Shown piece by piece: positions 62,420 through 64,000 of a stretch of 64,000 nt of DNA. Made by a program: the position numbers and the translations under genes. Location: positions 1-64,000 of the forward strand of contig JAJRTR010000052.1 of NCBI GenBank assembly GCA_024278215.1, written 5' to 3'. This DNA is from a bacterium (lineage in GTDB: Bacteria; UBP15; UBA6099; JAJRTR01). The notes below the pieces were generated by a model. It was not told the DNA's origin. It saw only the letters and a program-made list of their open reading frames with translations, and did no database searches. The stretch's first letter is position 1; each line of letters begins with the position of its first letter.

Positions 62420-62660
62420 ATGGATAAAGGAATAATTGGCGAAAAGAGCAAACGAAGATCGGCAGAAAATATCAGGTACAAATACGAGGAAGACAGTTGT
62501 AATCGCATGTAAGCGATGTATGGCGTTTGAAAAAACGCAATCTTCGCAATAAAATCTTGAAAAGTGGTTGAGCGAAAAACTGATCCGTTAAGCCGGAATG
62601 TGTGAAAAGTGTTCGATATCGAGGCAGACGAAGGAGGCAATGCAACGCATTGTTGACTGA
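62420..62660 (+). pseudogene. Possible decayed small gene upstream of SepRS
   Basis: AAAAGGACT precedes an ATG at 62420 for a 30-codon frame (MDKGIIGEKSKRRSAEN...). In another frame, peptide segments with paired cysteines follow, CKRCMAFEKTQSSQ (62508 on) and AGMCEKCSISRQTKEAMQRI, broken by in-frame TAA and TGA codons. This would fit a small zinc-ribbon protein gene with a frameshift and several stops. The evidence is weak. The remainder of 62229-62770 shows no T-box, tRNA or other element I can support. Confidence 0.2.
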
Positions 62661-62770
62661 GGATAACGAAGATAGCGGGCAATTTGCGCACATCCCGGCA
62701 GGAGCAGGTTTCCGTTCAACCACTACCATAAATATCTGGCGACAAAATACAGGATTGCGAAGGCTGAACT

Positions 62771-64000
62771 ATGAGACTTTTGATGATACATTCAAATCCG
62801 TTTTCATTCGAGATTACGGACAAAACAAAGTTCGCGGAAGAGATAGTGCCGCCGGTTGTGGACAGGGCTGAAGTGGATAATGCGCTCGTGGTTTTTGCCG
62901 CTGTCGAGCAGCATGATGCCGTCGAGCAGGAAAAAGTTTGCGGGAAAGCTTTCGCTGAAATAAAAAAGACATACGAGAACGTGGGTGCGTCGATAATCGC
63001 TCTGTATCCATATTCACATCTTTCCAACCGGCTCGCGCCGCCCGAAGTGTCACTGCGCCTGTTGAAAAATCTGCGTGGCCTTCTGGAAGACATGCCGCTG
63101 GTTCAGTGTCCGTTCGGATGGTATAAAAAATTCAGCCTCAACGGGATCGGGCACCCTGTGAGCGAATCGAGCAGGGTGATAGAGATCGACGGTCGCCCGC
63201 GGGAACAGAAAGTTATGGGCCGTGGCCGCGAACATCCTGTCGCCGCCATGAACCAGCAGTTCCGCGAGGTCTTCCTCGAACTCGGCCTCGACGAAATGAT
63301 CAATCCGGCGATTATCGACGACTTCCACATCTACAAACAGTACGGCCCGGAAGCGCCACTTATCCTCGACAGGGTTTTCTATATCGCGGGCCTCGACCGG
63401 GCTGATATCGGACTTGGCAAAAGCAAACTCGCAATAATAAATAAAATAGTCCCCGGATTCGACAAAGAGGAACAACTGCAAGCCCTTATGCGCGAATATA
63501 AGGAAGCTCTGATCGAGGCCGACGATTTTCTCGAAGAATTTGCCCTCAGGCTGAAAATCAGCGGCGAACAGGCCGGCGAAATCCTCGAAAAAGCATTCCC
63601 CGAATTCAGGGAATTGACGCCTGTTCCCATGACGCGCACACTGCGCTCGCACATGACAAGCAACTGGTTTCCCGTGCTCCAGCGCATGAGAACTCGATCA
63701 ACGCTGCCCGTGAAACTCTTCTCCGTGGGGTCCCGTTTCAGACGCGAGCAGCGCCAGGATGCGCAACATCTCTACGAAAGCACATCCGCGTCAATTGTTG
63801 TCATGGACAACAATGTTACGATGGAAGACGGCAAAAAGCTGTCATACGACATCCTGAAAAAAATGGGGTTCAAGCGCTGCAAATTCGTAAAGAAAAAAGT
63901 CGCCAGCCGCTACTACGATCCGGAAACGGACACAGAGATATTCGTAAATTATAAAGGAGCACAGATCGAGGTCGGTAATCTTGGCTTCTACGCGCCGGAA
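62771..64000 (+). CDS. sepS: O-phosphoseryl-tRNA(Cys) synthetase with N-terminal Thr-editing-type domain (partial)
   Basis: 410 codons to the window edge; the 3' end is missing. Residues 1-140 are a tRNA-Thr_ED-like domain (MRLLMIHSNPFSFEITDKTK, LYPYSHLSNRL at 79, CPFGWYKKFSLNGIGHPVSE at 113). From about 150 the protein follows archaeal SepRS: HPVAAMNQQFREVF, EMINPAIIDDFHIYKQYGPE, LDRVFYIAGLDRADIGLG, LRSHMTSNWF at 291 and motif 2 RFRREQRQDAQHLYESTSAS at 322. T296, S339 and S341 keep the spacing (43 and 45) of the Thr188, Ser231 and Ser233 that bind phosphoserine in the methanogen enzyme. SepRS charges tRNA(Cys) with phosphoserine, which SepCysS converts to cysteine. The usual short helical N-terminus is replaced by the editing-type domain. 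Confidence 0.88.
   Translation, partial: MRLLMIHSNPFSFEITDKTKFAEEIVPPVVDRAEVDNALVVFAAVEQHDAVEQEKVCGKAFAEIKKTYENVGASIIALYPYSHLSNRLAPPEVSLRLLKNLRGLLEDMPLVQCPFGWYKKFSLNGIGHPVSESSRVIEIDGRPREQKVMGRGREHPVAAMNQQFREVFLELGLDEMINPAIIDDFHIYKQYGPEAPLILDRVFYIAGLDRADIGLGKSKLAIINKIVPGFDKEEQLQALMREYKEALIEADDFLEEFALRLKISGEQAGEILEKAFPEFRELTPVPMTRTLRSHMTSNWFPVLQRMRTRSTLPVKLFSVGSRFRREQRQDAQHLYESTSASIVVMDNNVTMEDGKKLSYDILKKMGFKRCKFVKKKVASRYYDPETDTEIFVNYKGAQIEVGNLGFYAPE

Noticed and set aside
62229-62770. T-box riboswitch before the SepRS gene
   Set aside because: No T-box core, antiterminator or specifier hairpin could be found by eye.

Overview
This is a bacterial chromosome segment, most likely from an uncultured or deep-branching lineage that I cannot place in a named phylum. 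Bacterial hallmarks are two flagellins, CheR/CheD, PntAA/AB/B transhydrogenase, UppP, an OmpH/Skp-like protein, Shine-Dalgarno sites and many two-component sensors. Several genes are instead of archaeal type: an archaeal-type phosphoglycerate mutase, a free-standing archaeal-type threonyl-tRNA editing domain, and, at the right edge, an O-phosphoseryl-tRNA(Cys) synthetase (SepRS) carrying such an editing domain at its N-terminus. The SepRS fusion is the most remarkable item in the window.

Layout. 1-725: end of a Fic protein, the end of an IS21-like element, tRNA-Ala(GGC). 0.9-7.3 kb: PQQ/TPR lipoprotein-like protein, phosphoglycerate mutase, a frameshifted oligosaccharide flippase and a metallo-hydrolase. 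7.7-14.8 kb (minus strand): a metal/redox unit reading histidine kinase, receiver protein, YHS-thioredoxin-reductase-like protein, RseC/MucC-like protein, two small membrane proteins and a copper-type P-ATPase with two YHS and two heavy-metal-binding domains. 15.4-18.9 kb: P-II-like protein and the pnt operon. 19-25.2 kb: glycosyltransferase, HDOD protein, a galacturonokinase-like GHMP kinase overlapping a nucleotidyltransferase, and sulfoacetaldehyde acetyltransferase (Xsc). 25.4-28.6 kb (minus): AMP nucleosidase, TauE/SafE exporter (plausible sulfite exit for Xsc) and an alpha/beta hydrolase. 28.7-29.6 kb: AT-rich gene-free stretch. 29.9-34.2 kb: OmpH-like, UppP, HEAT-repeat, DUF2505-like, SppA and an HTH protein. 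34.8-41.1 kb: flagellin, PAS-GAF kinase, AMIN-phosphodiester glycosidase, AsmA-like protein. 41.4-44.6 kb: nitroreductase, stand-alone Thr editing domain, VOC protein, cupin. 45.1-53.4 kb: CheR, CheD, receiver protein, two very large sensor kinases and a NarL-type regulator, facing a 911-residue flagellin (53.7-56.4 kb). 57.2-60.9 kb: coiled-coil protein, glycosyltransferase, methyltransferase. 61.4-64.0 kb: bifunctional-nuclease-domain protein, a 64-residue orphan, a decayed stretch and SepRS.

Almost every intergenic gap is filled by short dispersed repeats, which I group into seven families A-G. Families A, B and G have terminal inverted repeats and no coding capacity, so they behave like MITEs; family E is a REP-like palindrome. 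In three cases the repeats have invaded gene 5' ends and create false N-terminal extensions. Several genes without a Shine-Dalgarno site have a TATAAT-like hexamer 5-11 bases before the start codon, suggesting leaderless messages.

All calls come from reading translations and motifs by eye; no database search was possible. Residue correspondences to crystal structures are from memory.
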